A stretch of DNA of 64,000 nucleotides from Bradyrhizobium sp. (GTDB lineage: Bacteria; Pseudomonadota; Alphaproteobacteria; Rhizobiales; Xanthobacteraceae), in the NCBI RefSeq assembly GCF_016219575.1, contig NZ_JACRMG010000008.1, forward strand, positions 1 through 64,000, written 5' to 3'. The notes beneath the pieces are model-generated. The model made no database searches, had not been told where the DNA came from, and worked only from the letters and a program-made list of their open reading frames with translations. Below, piece after piece: positions 15,625 to 24,803 of this stretch (within the stretch, counting starts at the first letter, position 1; the number at the start of each line of letters is the position of its first letter). Position numbers and translations under genes: made by a program.

Positions 15625-16413
15625 TCAGCGGAACATCTGGGTGGTGGCTTGCAGCATCTGGTCGGCGGCGGAGACGACCTTGGCGTTCATCTCGTAGGCG
15701 CGCTGGGCCGCGATCAGGTCGGAGATTTCGGTGACGACCTCGACGTTGGACTGCTCGAGGTTGGACTGCAGCATGTCGCCGAAGCCGTCGGTGTTGGCGA
15801 TTCCGTCCTGCGGCGCGCCGGAGGCGGGCGTGTCCTGGAACAAATTGTCGCCGATCGGCTTCAGGCCGGCCTTGTTGATGAAGCGCGTCAGGCCGATCTG
15901 GCCGGCGACGGTCGGCGTGGTCGAGCCCGGCAGCGTCACCGACACCTGGCCCTGCGCGTTGACGGTCAGGCCCGACGAATTGTTCGGGATGGTGATGGTC
16001 GGCTGCACCGGATTGCCCTGCGCGTTCACGATGCGGCCCTGCGCGTCCATCATGAAGGAGCCGTCGCGGGTATAGGCATAGGTGCCGTCGGGCATCTGGA
16101 TCTTGAAGAAGCCTTCGCCGCGGACGGCGATGTCGAGCTCGTTGCCGGTCGGCAGCAGCGTGCCCTGGCCCATCAGCCGCGGCGTGCCGACGGTCCTGAC
16201 GCCGCCGCCGAGATCGACGCCGACGGGAAGAATGGTGCCCTGGTCGGAGGCCTGCGCGCCGACGCGGCGCACATGGTCGTAGATCAGGTCCTGGAACGCC
16301 GCGCGCTGCTTCTTGTAGCCGGTGGTGCGGAGGTTCGCGATGTTGTTGGAGATCACCTGAACGTTGAGTTCCTGTGCCGCCATGCCGGTCGCTGCTGTGA
16401 TGACTGCGCGCAT
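15625..16413 (-). CDS. flgG: Flagellar distal rod protein FlgG
   Basis: 262 residues, the family's standard length. N-terminal rod motif MAAQELNVQVISNNIANLRT TGYKKQRAAFQDL; C-terminal NVEVVTEISDLIAAQRAYEM followed by DQMLQATTQMFR, the conserved end. Exported by the flagellar type III apparatus without a cleaved signal. It follows flgF by 15 bp. Confidence 0.97.
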   Translation of the reverse strand: MRAVITAATGMAAQELNVQVISNNIANLRTTGYKKQRAAFQDLIYDHVRRVGAQASDQGTILPVGVDLGGGVRTVGTPRLMGQGTLLPTGNELDIAVRGEGFFKIQMPDGTYAYTRDGSFMMDAQGRIVNAQGNPVQPTITIPNNSSGLTVNAQGQVSVTLPGSTTPTVAGQIGLTRFINKAGLKPIGDNLFQDTPASGAPQDGIANTDGFGDMLQSNLEQSNVEVVTEISDLIAAQRAYEMNAKVVSAADQMLQATTQMFR

Positions 16414-16428
16414 CTGGGTTTCTCCCTA

Positions 16429-17196
16429 TCAGGCCGGCACTTCGGCGAGTCTGTCGATTGCCGTGCGGTGCAGGTCGTGCTGCTGCTGCAGCATCCCCGC
16501 GATCTGCGTGTACATGCGGTTGACCTCGATCATCCGGCTCATCTCGGTGATCGCATTGACGTTGGAGCGTTCGACGAATCCCTGGTGCAGCTGCGACGTG
16601 GTGTCGGCCTGCGCGGCATTGCCCTCGCCGAGCGAGTACAGGTTGGAGCCTTCCTTCCTGAGCCGCTGCGGCTGCGAGAAGCCGACGATGCGCAGCTTGG
16701 CGCGGATCGAGTCGATGCGGTTGGTGCCTTCCAGCACCGTGATGGTGCCGTCCTTGGCGATGTTGATCTGCTTGTCGGTCTGCTGGAAGGTGATCGGGCC
16801 GTTGTTGCCGAGCACCTGGTAGCCGGAAGCCGTGACCAGCTGGCCCTGGTTGTTGATCTGGAAGGAGCCGTCGCGGGTGTAGCGCTCGCCGGCCGGGGTC
16901 TGCACCACGAACATGCCGTCGCCGCCGATCGCGACGTCGAGCGGGTTCTTGGTCTGGTCGGCGGAGCCCTGCGCGAAGTCGTGGAAGGTGGCGCGGTCCA
17001 GCACGTGGCTGATGCGGCGGTCGCGCGCGGCGATGAAATTGTCCTCGCGCGCCGTCGGCATCAGGTATTCCTGAAACAGCGAGCGGTCGGCCTTGAAGCC
17101 GTTGGTGTTCACGTTGGCGACGTTGTTGGCGATGATGTCCATCTGCCGTTCCAGCGTCACTTGCCGCGAAAGTCCGATGAGAAGCGTATTCTCCAT
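16429..17196 (-). CDS. flgF: Flagellar proximal rod protein FlgF
   Basis: 255 residues, first gene of the leftward flgF-flgG-flgA-flgH operon. N terminus LSRQVTLERQMDIIANNVAN VNTNGFKADRSLFQEYL; hook-basal body core LDVAIGGDGMFVVQTPAGE and C-terminal SNVNAITEMSRMIEVNRMY. Distinguished from FlgG by shorter C terminus (QHDLHRTAIDRLAEV) and by position. Forms part of the rod with FlgB, FlgC and FlgG. Confidence 0.95.
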   Translation of the reverse strand: MENTLLIGLSRQVTLERQMDIIANNVANVNTNGFKADRSLFQEYLMPTAREDNFIAARDRRISHVLDRATFHDFAQGSADQTKNPLDVAIGGDGMFVVQTPAGERYTRDGSFQINNQGQLVTASGYQVLGNNGPITFQQTDKQINIAKDGTITVLEGTNRIDSIRAKLRIVGFSQPQRLRKEGSNLYSLGEGNAAQADTTSQLHQGFVERSNVNAITEMSRMIEVNRMYTQIAGMLQQQHDLHRTAIDRLAEVPA

Positions 17197-17581
17197 CGGT
17201 GGAATCTCCCCTTGATGTGATCCGCCCCGCCGGTTCTCCCAAACGCAGCTTGCGGACCGAACGAACCCGCTGACGGCTCTCCCAAGCCACGGAGGGTTCG
17301 CCTTCCCCTCAGCGAAAGCCGTGCCAATCGGGAAAACGCAGTTATTTCAGAATCTTGAGAGATTTGCCGGGGTGCCGCCGATGCGGCAGAAAGGTCTTGT
17401 TGACCATGTTTGCCCGGCAGATTTTTCCTAGTCGCCGGGCAAAAGAAAGAAACCGTTAACCATTATTACCCTAGCGTTGCCGGCATCAGGGGCGCATTTG
17501 CGCCGGCGGCATTCGTATCGCGTCACGGCCATCGGCTGGCAGCACTTTCGCGCTCTTCCCGGGACAGATGGGGCGGGGGCC
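17197..17581 (+). promoter_or_regulatory. flgF-fliL divergent intergenic region
   Basis: 385 bp without a gene. A perfect inverted repeat, tttgcccggc at 17409-17418 and gccgggcaaa at 17434-17443, is followed by TTAACCAT at 17456-17463, a CtrA half-site; the partner TTAA at N7 is missing. The remainder (17197-17400) is featureless apart from moderate GC. Likely carries both divergent promoters. Confidence 0.45.
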
Positions 17582-18082
17582 ATGGCGGACAATGAAGCGG
17601 AAGGCGGCGCGGCAACCGAGGTTGCAGAGGCCGCACCGTCCAAAAAGGGCAAGCTCAAGCTGATCATCGCCGCCGCCGGCTTCTTCGTCATCATCAGCGC
17701 CGGCATCGGCGGCTGGATGATGATGACCAGGGGCCCCGGCGACGAGAAGAAGGCCGAAGCGGTGGCGACCAAGCCGCCGTCCTATGTCGACGTGCCGGAG
17801 ATCATGGTCAACCTCGTCAGCCTGCCCGGCGAGCGGGTGCAATATCTCAAGATCAAGGTCGTCCTCGAGGTGAAGGAAGACAAGCAGATCGAGGCGATCA
17901 AGCCGAGCATGCCGCGCGTCTCCGACATCTTCCAGACCTACATGCGCGAGCTTCGCGCCGGCGACCTCAACGGATCGGCCGGGCTGTTCCGCCTCAAGGA
18001 AGAACTGACCCGCCGCGTCAATGCGGCGGTGGCGCCGCAGCAGGTCAGCGCGGTGCTGTTCAAGGAAATCGTGATCCAGTGA
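17582..18082 (+). CDS. fliL: Flagellar basal body-associated protein FliL
   Basis: 166 residues from ATG 17582 (MADNEAEGGAATEVAEAA), preceded by GGGCGGGGG. An in-frame ATG at 17477 is too close to the candidate CtrA half-site. One membrane helix (LIIAAAGFFVIISAGIGGWM, residues ~26-47) anchors a periplasmic domain with VNLVSLPGERVQYLKIKVVLE and the C-terminal SAVLFKEIVIQ. FliL stabilises the MotAB stator around the motor. Directly upstream of fliM, 19 bp away. Confidence 0.94.
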   Translation: MADNEAEGGAATEVAEAAPSKKGKLKLIIAAAGFFVIISAGIGGWMMMTRGPGDEKKAEAVATKPPSYVDVPEIMVNLVSLPGERVQYLKIKVVLEVKEDKQIEAIKPSMPRVSDIFQTYMRELRAGDLNGSAGLFRLKEELTRRVNAAVAPQQVSAVLFKEIVIQ

Positions 18083-18101
18083 AGGGGCGGGTCTCTTAGC
18101 C

Positions 18102-19304
18102 ATGGCTGGCAACGACCAAATGGACCAGGACGCCATTGCCGCGCAATGGGAAGCGTCGCTGGACTCCGAGGATCCCGCAGAGGCCGAAAAGGCAGCAGCC
18201 GCCAACGAAATATCCGGCACCATGGCGCTGCAATGGGCCGCCATGGTCGAGGACGGCGGCCGCGACTTCGGCAACACCAAGAACTCCGGCGAGCGCGTGC
18301 TCTCGCAGGAGGAAATCGACAATCTGCTCGGCTTCACCGCCGGTGAGATCAACCTCGACGACCATTCCGGCATCCGCGCCATCATCGACTCGGCGATGGT
18401 GTCCTATGAGCGCCTGCCGATGCTGGAAATCGTCTTCGACCGCCTGGTGCGGCTGATGACGACGAGCTTGCGCAATTTCACCTCCGACAACGTCGAAGTC
18501 TCGCTCGACCGCATCACTTCGGTGCGCTTCGGCGACTACATGAACTCGATTCCGCTGCCGGCCGTGCTCTGCGTGTTCAAGGCCGAAGAATGGGAGAATT
18601 TCGGGCTCGCCACCGTCGATTCCAGCCTGATCTATTCCATCATCGACGTGCTGCTCGGCGGCCGCCGCGGCCAGACCTCGCTGCGCATCGAGGGCCGGCC
18701 CTACACGACGATCGAAACCAACCTGGTGAAGCGGCTGATCGAGGTGGTGCTCGCCGATGCCGAGCAGGCGTTCCGCCCGCTGTCGCCGGTCACCTTCAGC
18801 ATCGACCGCCTGGAGACCAATCCGCGCTTTGCCGCGATCAGCCGGCCTGCGAATGCCGCGATCCTGGTGCGGCTGCGCATCGACATGGAAGAACGCGGCG
18901 GCAATATCGAGTTGCTGCTGCCCTATGCCACCATCGAACCGATCCGCAACGTTCTGTTGCAGATGTTCATGGGCGAAAAATTCGGCCGCGACCCGATCTG
19001 GGAAGGGCATTTCGCCACCGAAGTGTCGCAGGCGGAGATTTCCGTCGATGCGGTGCTCTACGAGGCCGACATTCCCTTGAAGCAGCTGATGACGCTGAAG
19101 GTCGGCGACACGCTGCCCCTGGAGATGAAGGCCGACGCGCTGGTCACCGTGCGCTGCGGCAACGTCACGCTGACCGAGGGGCGGATGGGCCGGGTCGGCG
19201 ACCGCGTCGCGATCCGGGTGACGAAGCAATTGCGCAAGCCGCAGACCACGCTTGCGATGTTCGAGAAGGCCGACGAGCAAACCAAGATGTTGGAGGCACA
19301 ATGA
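18102..19304 (+). CDS. fliM: Flagellar motor switch protein FliM
   Basis: 400 residues. Unusually long N-terminal part (~70 residues, Glu/Ala-rich) before the LSQEEIDNLLGF motif that normally opens FliM. Middle CheC-like domain: MVSYERLPMLEIVFDRLVRL and FGDYMNSIPLPAVLCVFKAE; C-terminal SpoA/FliN-like domain: YEADIPLKQLMTLKVGDTL. Forms the C-ring and binds CheY-P. FliN and FliG are not encoded here. Overlaps the next gene by ATGA. Confidence 0.94.
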   Translation: MAGNDQMDQDAIAAQWEASLDSEDPAEAEKAAAANEISGTMALQWAAMVEDGGRDFGNTKNSGERVLSQEEIDNLLGFTAGEINLDDHSGIRAIIDSAMVSYERLPMLEIVFDRLVRLMTTSLRNFTSDNVEVSLDRITSVRFGDYMNSIPLPAVLCVFKAEEWENFGLATVDSSLIYSIIDVLLGGRRGQTSLRIEGRPYTTIETNLVKRLIEVVLADAEQAFRPLSPVTFSIDRLETNPRFAAISRPANAAILVRLRIDMEERGGNIELLLPYATIEPIRNVLLQMFMGEKFGRDPIWEGHFATEVSQAEISVDAVLYEADIPLKQLMTLKVGDTLPLEMKADALVTVRCGNVTLTEGRMGRVGDRVAIRVTKQLRKPQTTLAMFEKADEQTKMLEAQ

Positions 19305-19750
19305 GTCATGCCCTGGGGTTAGCGATCGAGAGTCTGGTGGCGGTGCTGCTGCTGCTCACCATCGGCTACTGCATCCTGCTCAACAAGCGGCTGCAGCGGC
19401 TGAAGGCGGACGAGCATTCGCTGAAGGCGACGATCGGCGAGCTGATTACCGCCACCGAGATCGCCGAGCGCGCGATCGGCGGGCTCAAGCACACGGTCCG
19501 CGACGTCAACGAAAATCTCGGCAGCCAGCTCACGGCGGCGACCCAGATGTCGGCGCATCTCAAGCAGCAGCTCGCCGAGGGCGACGCGGTGATCCGCCGC
19601 GTGTCGCGGATCGCCGCCGCGGCGCGGCCGCCGTCCGGACCGCAGGAAGCGGCACCCGCCGCCGCGCCGAGGTCGTCGTCCGCAAGGGCGGTCGCCGAGG
19701 CGGCGCAGGCCTTCTCCGAACGCCGAAGGGCTAACGGCCTCGCTGCATGA
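19301..19750 (+). CDS. DUF6468 membrane protein of the fliM operon
   Basis: 149 residues. Start ATG overlaps the fliM stop (ATGA). N-terminal membrane helix (LAIESLVAVLLLLTIGYCIL) is followed by NKRLQRLKADEHSLKATIGE and a long helix to ~100 with GGLKHTVRDVNENLGSQLTA; the C-terminal third is Ala/Pro/Arg-rich. I assign the family from this pattern (DUF6468, alphaproteobacterial flagellar loci). The cytoplasmic coiled coil suggests an accessory to motor assembly; role not known. Confidence 0.8.
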   Translation: MSHALGLAIESLVAVLLLLTIGYCILLNKRLQRLKADEHSLKATIGELITATEIAERAIGGLKHTVRDVNENLGSQLTAATQMSAHLKQQLAEGDAVIRRVSRIAAAARPPSGPQEAAPAAAPRSSSARAVAEAAQAFSERRRANGLAA

Positions 19751-20523
19751 AATCGTTTCGCGACATCCGCGTCATTCCGGTCGTGCTGGTCGCGATCTTC
19801 GGCCTCGTGGTGCTGAAGGTCGCAGGCCTCGTGCTCGAGGGCGGCTACGTGTTCGACTACCAGCCGAGTTCCAAGGCCACGAAGCAGGCCTCCTGGGCAC
19901 AGGAGATGCTGAACTATCCCGGCGGTCCGAAGGACGACCCGGCCGACATCACGGGCTCGGCGGCGGCCAAGAAGGAAGAGCCGCCGAAACCCGCCGCGCC
20001 CGCCACCGCGCCTTCCAAGCCCGATGGCGTCGTGGTGTTTCCCGACCAGAGCCCGCGGGTGTCGGAATCCGAGCGCGCGATCCTCGAGCGGCTGCAGACG
20101 CGCCGCCAGGAGCTCGAGCAGCGCGCCCGCGAGATCGAGATCCGCGAGAGCCTGTTGAAGGCGGCCGAGAAGCGCATCGAGAGCAAGGTCGAGGAATTGA
20201 AGGCGGTGGAGGGCCGCATCGGCACCGCGGCGGGCAATCGCAACGAGCAGGAGGCCGCGCGCTTCAAGGGCATCATCACGATGTATGAGGGCATGAAGCC
20301 GAAGGACGCCGCCAAGGTGTTCGACCGGCTGGAGATGGGCGTGCTGCTCGACATCGCCTCCCAGATCGCCCCGCGCAAGATGAGCGACATCATGGGCCTG
20401 ATGCAGCCGGAAGCCGCCGAACGGCTCACGGTGGAGCTGGCCCGCCGCGCCGGCGGCGACAGCAACAAGGCGGCGGAATTGCCCAAGATCGAGGGCAAGA
20501 TGCTGAACCAAAAGACCAATTAA
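19747..20523 (+). CDS. motE: MotE-family flagellar protein
   Basis: 258 residues; overlaps the previous gene by ATGA. Signal-anchor (VIPVVLVAIFGLVVLKVAGL), Pro/Ala linker, coiled coil (ERLQTRRQELEQRAREIEIR ... EKRIESKVEELKAVEG) and MgtE N-terminal-like domain (YEGMKPKDAAKVFDRLEMGV, ISAPRKMSDIM-type IAPRKMSDIMGLMQPEAAER). In Sinorhizobium MotE is a periplasmic chaperone for the motility protein MotC. Last of the fliL-fliM-DUF6468-motE operon. Symbol by family, not proven orthology. Confidence 0.85.
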   Translation: MKSFRDIRVIPVVLVAIFGLVVLKVAGLVLEGGYVFDYQPSSKATKQASWAQEMLNYPGGPKDDPADITGSAAAKKEEPPKPAAPATAPSKPDGVVVFPDQSPRVSESERAILERLQTRRQELEQRAREIEIRESLLKAAEKRIESKVEELKAVEGRIGTAAGNRNEQEAARFKGIITMYEGMKPKDAAKVFDRLEMGVLLDIASQIAPRKMSDIMGLMQPEAAERLTVELARRAGGDSNKAAELPKIEGKMLNQKTN

Positions 20524-20608
20524 CGCGCATAATTAACAGACCCTTAAGCCCGCCAATTCTACAGTCGCAACCGGCGGAATCCGTCCGCCGACCGGACCGT
20601 TGACGCCG

Positions 20609-23600
20609 ATGAAACGCCTGGCGCGAAGGCATCAGTTTGGCTCACTCCGCCGCGCCGCGGCGGGGATCGCCCGGTGCTGCCGCGGCCGGCTGTTGTCGCT
20701 CACGCTGGCCGTGTCGGTCGCGTGTGCTGCCTCGAGCGCCTTCGGCCAGGCCGAGCCGGTGCGGGGCGAGGCGGTGCTGCAGGCCAATCAGGGCTATGCC
20801 CGTCTCACGATCAAGCTTGCCGAGGACATCGAGTCGCAGGTGACGGCGGCGGGCCAGATCATCGTGATCCGCTTCAAGCGGCCGGTCGCGATTCCGGTCG
20901 GCAAGCTCGGCGATGCCGTTCCCGCCTACGTCTCCTCCGCCCGCATCGATCCCGACGGGGCGGCGATCCGCCTGTCGCTGGCGCGGCGCGTGACCATCAA
21001 CACCATGACCGCCGGCGAGCGGCTGTTCGTGGATCTGCTGCCGGACTCCTGGACCGGGGCGCCGCCGCCCTTGCCGATCGAGGTCGTGCGCGAACTCTCC
21101 GAGCGCGCCCGCGCCGCCGAGCGTGCGTTGCGCCAGCAGAAGGCCGATGAAATTGCGCGCAAGCGGCCGCCGGTGCGCGTCAAGACGTCGGTGCAGCCGA
21201 CCTTCGTCCGCTTCATCTTCGAGATGCCCGACGGCGTCGGCGTCTCCTCGGTGCTGAACGAGCAGAAGCTGTCGCTGCTGTTCAATGCGCCGCTGACGTT
21301 CGATCTCGCGGACGCCAAGGTCGCTGCCCCTCCGAACGTTGCCTCGATCAACCAGCGCATCGACGGCGAAAAGAGCGTGGTCGAGGCCGAGCTGATCGGC
21401 GACGTGGACGTGCATTCGTTCCGCGAGGAGAAGAGCTACATCATCGACGTCGCCTTCCAGCAGCAGGACAAGATGCCCGCCGCGCCGGCCAGAGCGTCAT
21501 CCGAGACGCGCGCCCCGGCGCCGTCGGCGCCGGCCGCAGCACCGCTGGCTGCAATGAAGCCCGCGCAGGAGGCTCCGGCGAAGCAGGAGACTCCCGAACC
21601 GCAGACCAGCATCACGCCTGCGGAGATACCGCAGCCGACCTCGGAGACGATCGCCGAACAGGCCAGGATCGACATCAAGAGCGAAGCGGCCGCAAATCCG
21701 GCACCGGCCGCCGTGCAGGAAAAGCCGCAAGCCGCTGCGAGCCCGGCCGCGCCCGTCGAGCCCGCAAGTCCCGCTGCGGCGGCCGTGCCCGAAAAATCGA
21801 CCGCCACCGAAGCGGCCAGTCCGCCGGCCCCGAAGGCCGGGAAACCGCAAGCTGCGGAAGCGCCGAAGACGATGCCGGCGGCCGCGGCGCCGGCCAGCCC
21901 GCCCGTCGTTGCCGGCACCAAGGCGGCCTCCGTCGCGGCCCAGCGCGACGCCGACGGGCTACGCGTCACCTTTGCCTTTGCCGCCACGACCCCGGCGGCG
22001 CTGTTCCGCCGCGCCGATACGGTGTGGCTGGTGTTCGACACCGCCGATCCCGTGAACATCGATGCCATCCGCAGCAAGGGCGGCGCGCTGGTCGCCGAGG
22101 TGAACAGCCTGTCGATCCCGCAGGGCCAGGCCGTGCGTATCCGCCTCAACCGCCCGCAATTGCCTTCGCTGTCCGGGGAGGAGAGCGGCGGCGGGACCAA
22201 ATGGACGCTGACCTTTGCCGACACCATGCATGCGCCGTCGCTGCCGCTGGTCGCGGTGCGCAACATCACCGAACCCTCGCTCGCCAACGTCTCGGTGCCG
22301 CTCGCCAATCCCGGCATGCTGCACAAGTTCAGCGACCCCGATGCCGGCGATACCCTGTTCGTCGTCACCGCGTTGCCGCCGATCCGCGGCCTGATCAAGC
22401 GCCAGGATTTCGTCGAGCTGACGCTGCTGGAATCGATCCACGGAGTCGCCGTGCGGCCGAATTCCGACGACGTCACCGCCGAGATCGCCACCGACAAGAT
22501 CAGGCTCGGCAAGCCCGGAGGGCTGACGCTGTCGTCGGCCGACGTGGCGGCGGAGCGCGCTGCGACCGCGGCACGCTCGCCCTTCGACATCGAGGAGTGG
22601 CGCAAGAACCAGGCCGGGCCCTTCATCGCGCGGGAGGACGCCTTGATGCGGGCCGCGGCCAGCGCGACGATTTCGGTCGAGCAAAAGCAGCGGGCGCGCA
22701 TGGATCTGGCGCGCTTCTACATGGCGCGCGGCATGTATCACGAGGCCAAGGGCATGGCAGATTTCGTGCTCGACGAGGCCAAGCCGGGCTTCGAAGATCC
22801 GGGCGCGCTGTTGCTGCGTGCGGTCGCGCACATCCTGATCGGCCGTCCGACCGCCGGCCTGCACGACCTCGCCAATCCCGTGATCGGCAACAATTACGAC
22901 TCGCAGCTGTGGCAGGGCCTCGCCAAGGCGCGGCAGGCCAAATGGGCGGAAGCGCGCGAAAAATTCAAGAACGTCGAGTTCGCGATCGCCTCGCTGCCGC
23001 CGGAACTGCAGCGCATCGTGGTGATGGATGCGATGCGCGCCTCGCTGGAGGTCAAGGATTTTGCCGGCGCGGCGCGCCGCCGCAGCGACCTCGACGTGGT
23101 CGGCGTGCCCCAGGAATTGCGGCCGGCGGTGTCGGTATTGCGCGGGCGGCTCGCCGAAGCGCTCGGCTACGACCGCGACGCCATGAACGACTACTGGACC
23201 GCGATCTCGTCTTCCGACCGGGAATCCGCGGCCGAAGCCAAGTTGCGCGAGGTCATGCTGCGGCAGAAGCGCGAGGAGATCCCCCAGGCCGACGCGCTGC
23301 GCGAGCTGGAAACGCTGTCGGTGATCTGGCGCGGCGACGCGGTCGAGGTGAAGGCGCTGCAGCTCATCGCCGGCATCTATGCGGAGAACGCACGCTACAG
23401 CGAGGCGCTGACGGCGGTGCGGACCGCGACGCGGCTGCAGCCGAATTCGGAAGTGGCGCGCCAGGCGCAGGACATGGCGTCGGCGCTGTTCACCGAGCTG
23501 TTTCTGACGCCGAAGGGCGACGACCTGCCGCCGGTGGAGGCGCTGGCGATGTTCTACGAGTTCCGCGAGCTGACCCCGATCGGCCGGCGCGGCGACGAGA

Positions 23601-24379
23601 TGATCCGCAAGCTGGCCGACCGCCTGGTGGCGATCGACCTGCTCGACCAGGCCGCCGAGCTGCTGCAGTACCAGATCGACAAGCGGCTCGAGGGCGCGGC
23701 GCGCGCGCAGGTCGCCGCCCGCCTTGCCATGGTGTATCTGACCAACCGCAAGCCCGACCGCGCCATCTCGGCGCTGCGCGGCACCCGCATCGCCGATCTC
23801 TCCGGCGAGCTGCGCCAGCAGCGGCTCTTGCTCGAGGCGCGGGCGCAGAGCGACGTCGGCCGGCACGATCTTGCGCTCGACATCATCTCCAACATCGGCG
23901 GACGCGAGGCGGTCCGGCTGCGCTCCGACATCTACTGGGCGTCGCGGCACTGGCGCGAGTCGGCCGAGCAGATCGAGCTCTATTACGGTGACCGCTGGCG
24001 CGATTTCAAACCGCTGAATTCCAGCGAGAAGAGCGACATCATCCGCGCGGTGGTGGGCTATGCGCTCGCCGAGGACGCCATCGGGTTGGCGCGCTTCCGC
24101 GAGAAATATGCGCCCCTGATGAGCGGGGAGGCAGACCGCTTCGCCTTCGAGACCGCGAGCAAGCCGGCCAACGGCAACAGCGCCGAATTCGCCGAGATCG
24201 CCAAGATGGCGGCGAGCGTCGACACGCTGGATGGCTTCCTGCGCGAGATGAGGGCGCGTTTCCCCGATATGACCGCACGCGCCCCGTTGCCGCCGGAGAC
24301 GGCGAAGGGCGATCCGGTCGCAACCGGTTCCTTGCCCGAAATCGTCGGGCTGAGGCAGGTTCTGCCGGTCCGGCGGTAG
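20609..24379 (+). CDS. Large periplasmic TPR protein of the flagellar locus
   Basis: 1256 residues from ATG 20609; a TTG at 20600 is possible. Three zones: (a) signal peptide (LLSLTLAVSVACAASSAFG) and beta-rich AMIN-like part to ~280 (GYARLTIKLAEDIESQVTAA); (b) ~280-450 low-complexity Ala/Pro/Glu/Lys linker; (c) ~450-1256 a second beta segment then helical repeats of TPR type (RMDLARFYMARGMYHEAKGM, QLIAGIYAENARYSEALTAV). Such proteins occur in Bradyrhizobium motility clusters; function unproven. Its last 134 bp are duplicated downstream of a toxin-antitoxin cassette. In-frame gene end is intact (VLPVRR). Confidence 0.8.
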   Translation: MKRLARRHQFGSLRRAAAGIARCCRGRLLSLTLAVSVACAASSAFGQAEPVRGEAVLQANQGYARLTIKLAEDIESQVTAAGQIIVIRFKRPVAIPVGKLGDAVPAYVSSARIDPDGAAIRLSLARRVTINTMTAGERLFVDLLPDSWTGAPPPLPIEVVRELSERARAAERALRQQKADEIARKRPPVRVKTSVQPTFVRFIFEMPDGVGVSSVLNEQKLSLLFNAPLTFDLADAKVAAPPNVASINQRIDGEKSVVEAELIGDVDVHSFREEKSYIIDVAFQQQDKMPAAPARASSETRAPAPSAPAAAPLAAMKPAQEAPAKQETPEPQTSITPAEIPQPTSETIAEQARIDIKSEAAANPAPAAVQEKPQAAASPAAPVEPASPAAAAVPEKSTATEAASPPAPKAGKPQAAEAPKTMPAAAAPASPPVVAGTKAASVAAQRDADGLRVTFAFAATTPAALFRRADTVWLVFDTADPVNIDAIRSKGGALVAEVNSLSIPQGQAVRIRLNRPQLPSLSGEESGGGTKWTLTFADTMHAPSLPLVAVRNITEPSLANVSVPLANPGMLHKFSDPDAGDTLFVVTALPPIRGLIKRQDFVELTLLESIHGVAVRPNSDDVTAEIATDKIRLGKPGGLTLSSADVAAERAATAARSPFDIEEWRKNQAGPFIAREDALMRAAASATISVEQKQRARMDLARFYMARGMYHEAKGMADFVLDEAKPGFEDPGALLLRAVAHILIGRPTAGLHDLANPVIGNNYDSQLWQGLAKARQAKWAEAREKFKNVEFAIASLPPELQRIVVMDAMRASLEVKDFAGAARRRSDLDVVGVPQELRPAVSVLRGRLAEALGYDRDAMNDYWTAISSSDRESAAEAKLREVMLRQKREEIPQADALRELETLSVIWRGDAVEVKALQLIAGIYAENARYSEALTAVRTATRLQPNSEVARQAQDMASALFTELFLTPKGDDLPPVEALAMFYEFRELTPIGRRGDEMIRKLADRLVAIDLLDQAAELLQYQIDKRLEGAARAQVAARLAMVYLTNRKPDRAISALRGTRIADLSGELRQQRLLLEARAQSDVGRHDLALDIISNIGGREAVRLRSDIYWASRHWRESAEQIELYYGDRWRDFKPLNSSEKSDIIRAVVGYALAEDAIGLARFREKYAPLMSGEADRFAFETASKPANGNSAEFAEIAKMAASVDTLDGFLREMRARFPDMTARAPLPPETAKGDPVATGSLPEIVGLRQVLPVRR

Positions 24380-24382
24380 GGC
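24249..24382 (+). repeat. Direct repeat, left copy (3' end of TPR gene)
   Basis: 134 bp covering the last 44 codons of the TPR gene plus 3 bp. The right copy at 25119-25250 differs by a 2-bp deletion and a handful of substitutions (for example gtcgcaacc/gttgcaacc, ccggcggtag/ccgccggtag). The two copies bracket the higBA cassette. Confidence 0.92.
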
Positions 24383-24452
24383 ACGATCGCGCCACTTCTC
24401 ATTGGAGGGCAGCCTAACGCGTGTAGCGGGATATCGAGAAGTTGTCGGCGGC

Positions 24453-24507
24453 GTATCATTGGAAGATGCGCGACGACTTGACCATATCAGTGAATGATAC
24501 ATATGGT
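24453..24507. promoter_or_regulatory. Candidate higBA operator
   Basis: Palindrome accatat(13)atatggt at 24481-24507, directly before the higB ATG, plus a second inverted pair gtatcatt at 24453-24460 and aatgatac at 24493-24500. HigA antitoxins repress their own operon by binding such palindromes; the assignment here is by position and symmetry. Confidence 0.55.
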
Positions 24508-24509
24508 CC

Positions 24510-24791
24510 ATGATCAGGAGCTTCCGGGACAAGATCACCGAAGCTGTCTTCAACGGCGAGAACCCGAAGGGCTTTCCGGCCGATCTGGTCAAAGTCGCGC
24601 GCCGAAAATTACGCTACTTCAATGCCGCAGGCGATCTCGGTGACTTGAGGTCGCCTCCCGGCAATCGCCTCGAGGCTCTCGCCGGGGATCGCCGGGGGCA
24701 GCACTCGATCCGCATCAATGACCAATTCCGGGTGTGCTTCGTTTGGACGCCGGAGGGTCCGGCAGAAGTCGAAGTCGTGGACTACCACTAG
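24510..24791 (+). CDS. higB: HigB-type toxin (RelE/ParE superfamily)
   Basis: 93 residues. HigB signature: IRSFRDKITEAVFNGENPKG, VARRKLRYFNAAGDLGDLRS, LEALAGDRRGQHSIRINDQF and RVCFVW near the C terminus. Expected to cleave translated mRNA on the ribosome. Followed 12 bp later by higA in toxin-first order, characteristic of HigBA. The cassette lies between direct repeats and is AT-richer upstream, suggesting mobility. Confidence 0.92.
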   Translation: MIRSFRDKITEAVFNGENPKGFPADLVKVARRKLRYFNAAGDLGDLRSPPGNRLEALAGDRRGQHSIRINDQFRVCFVWTPEGPAEVEVVDYH

Positions 24792-24803
24792 AGGGACGCC
24801 GCA

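Noticed and set aside
15523..17220. 565-codon plus-strand frame across flgG and flgF
   Set aside because: Antisense to two clear rod genes; no family resemblance and no ribosome site.
20520..20536. Possible CtrA box upstream of the TPR gene (TTAA ... TTAA)
   Set aside because: The spacing is 9 bases instead of 7.
21959..24592. 877-codon minus-strand frame across the TPR gene
   Set aside because: Antisense shadow; Arg/His/Asp/Gln-rich composition without domains.
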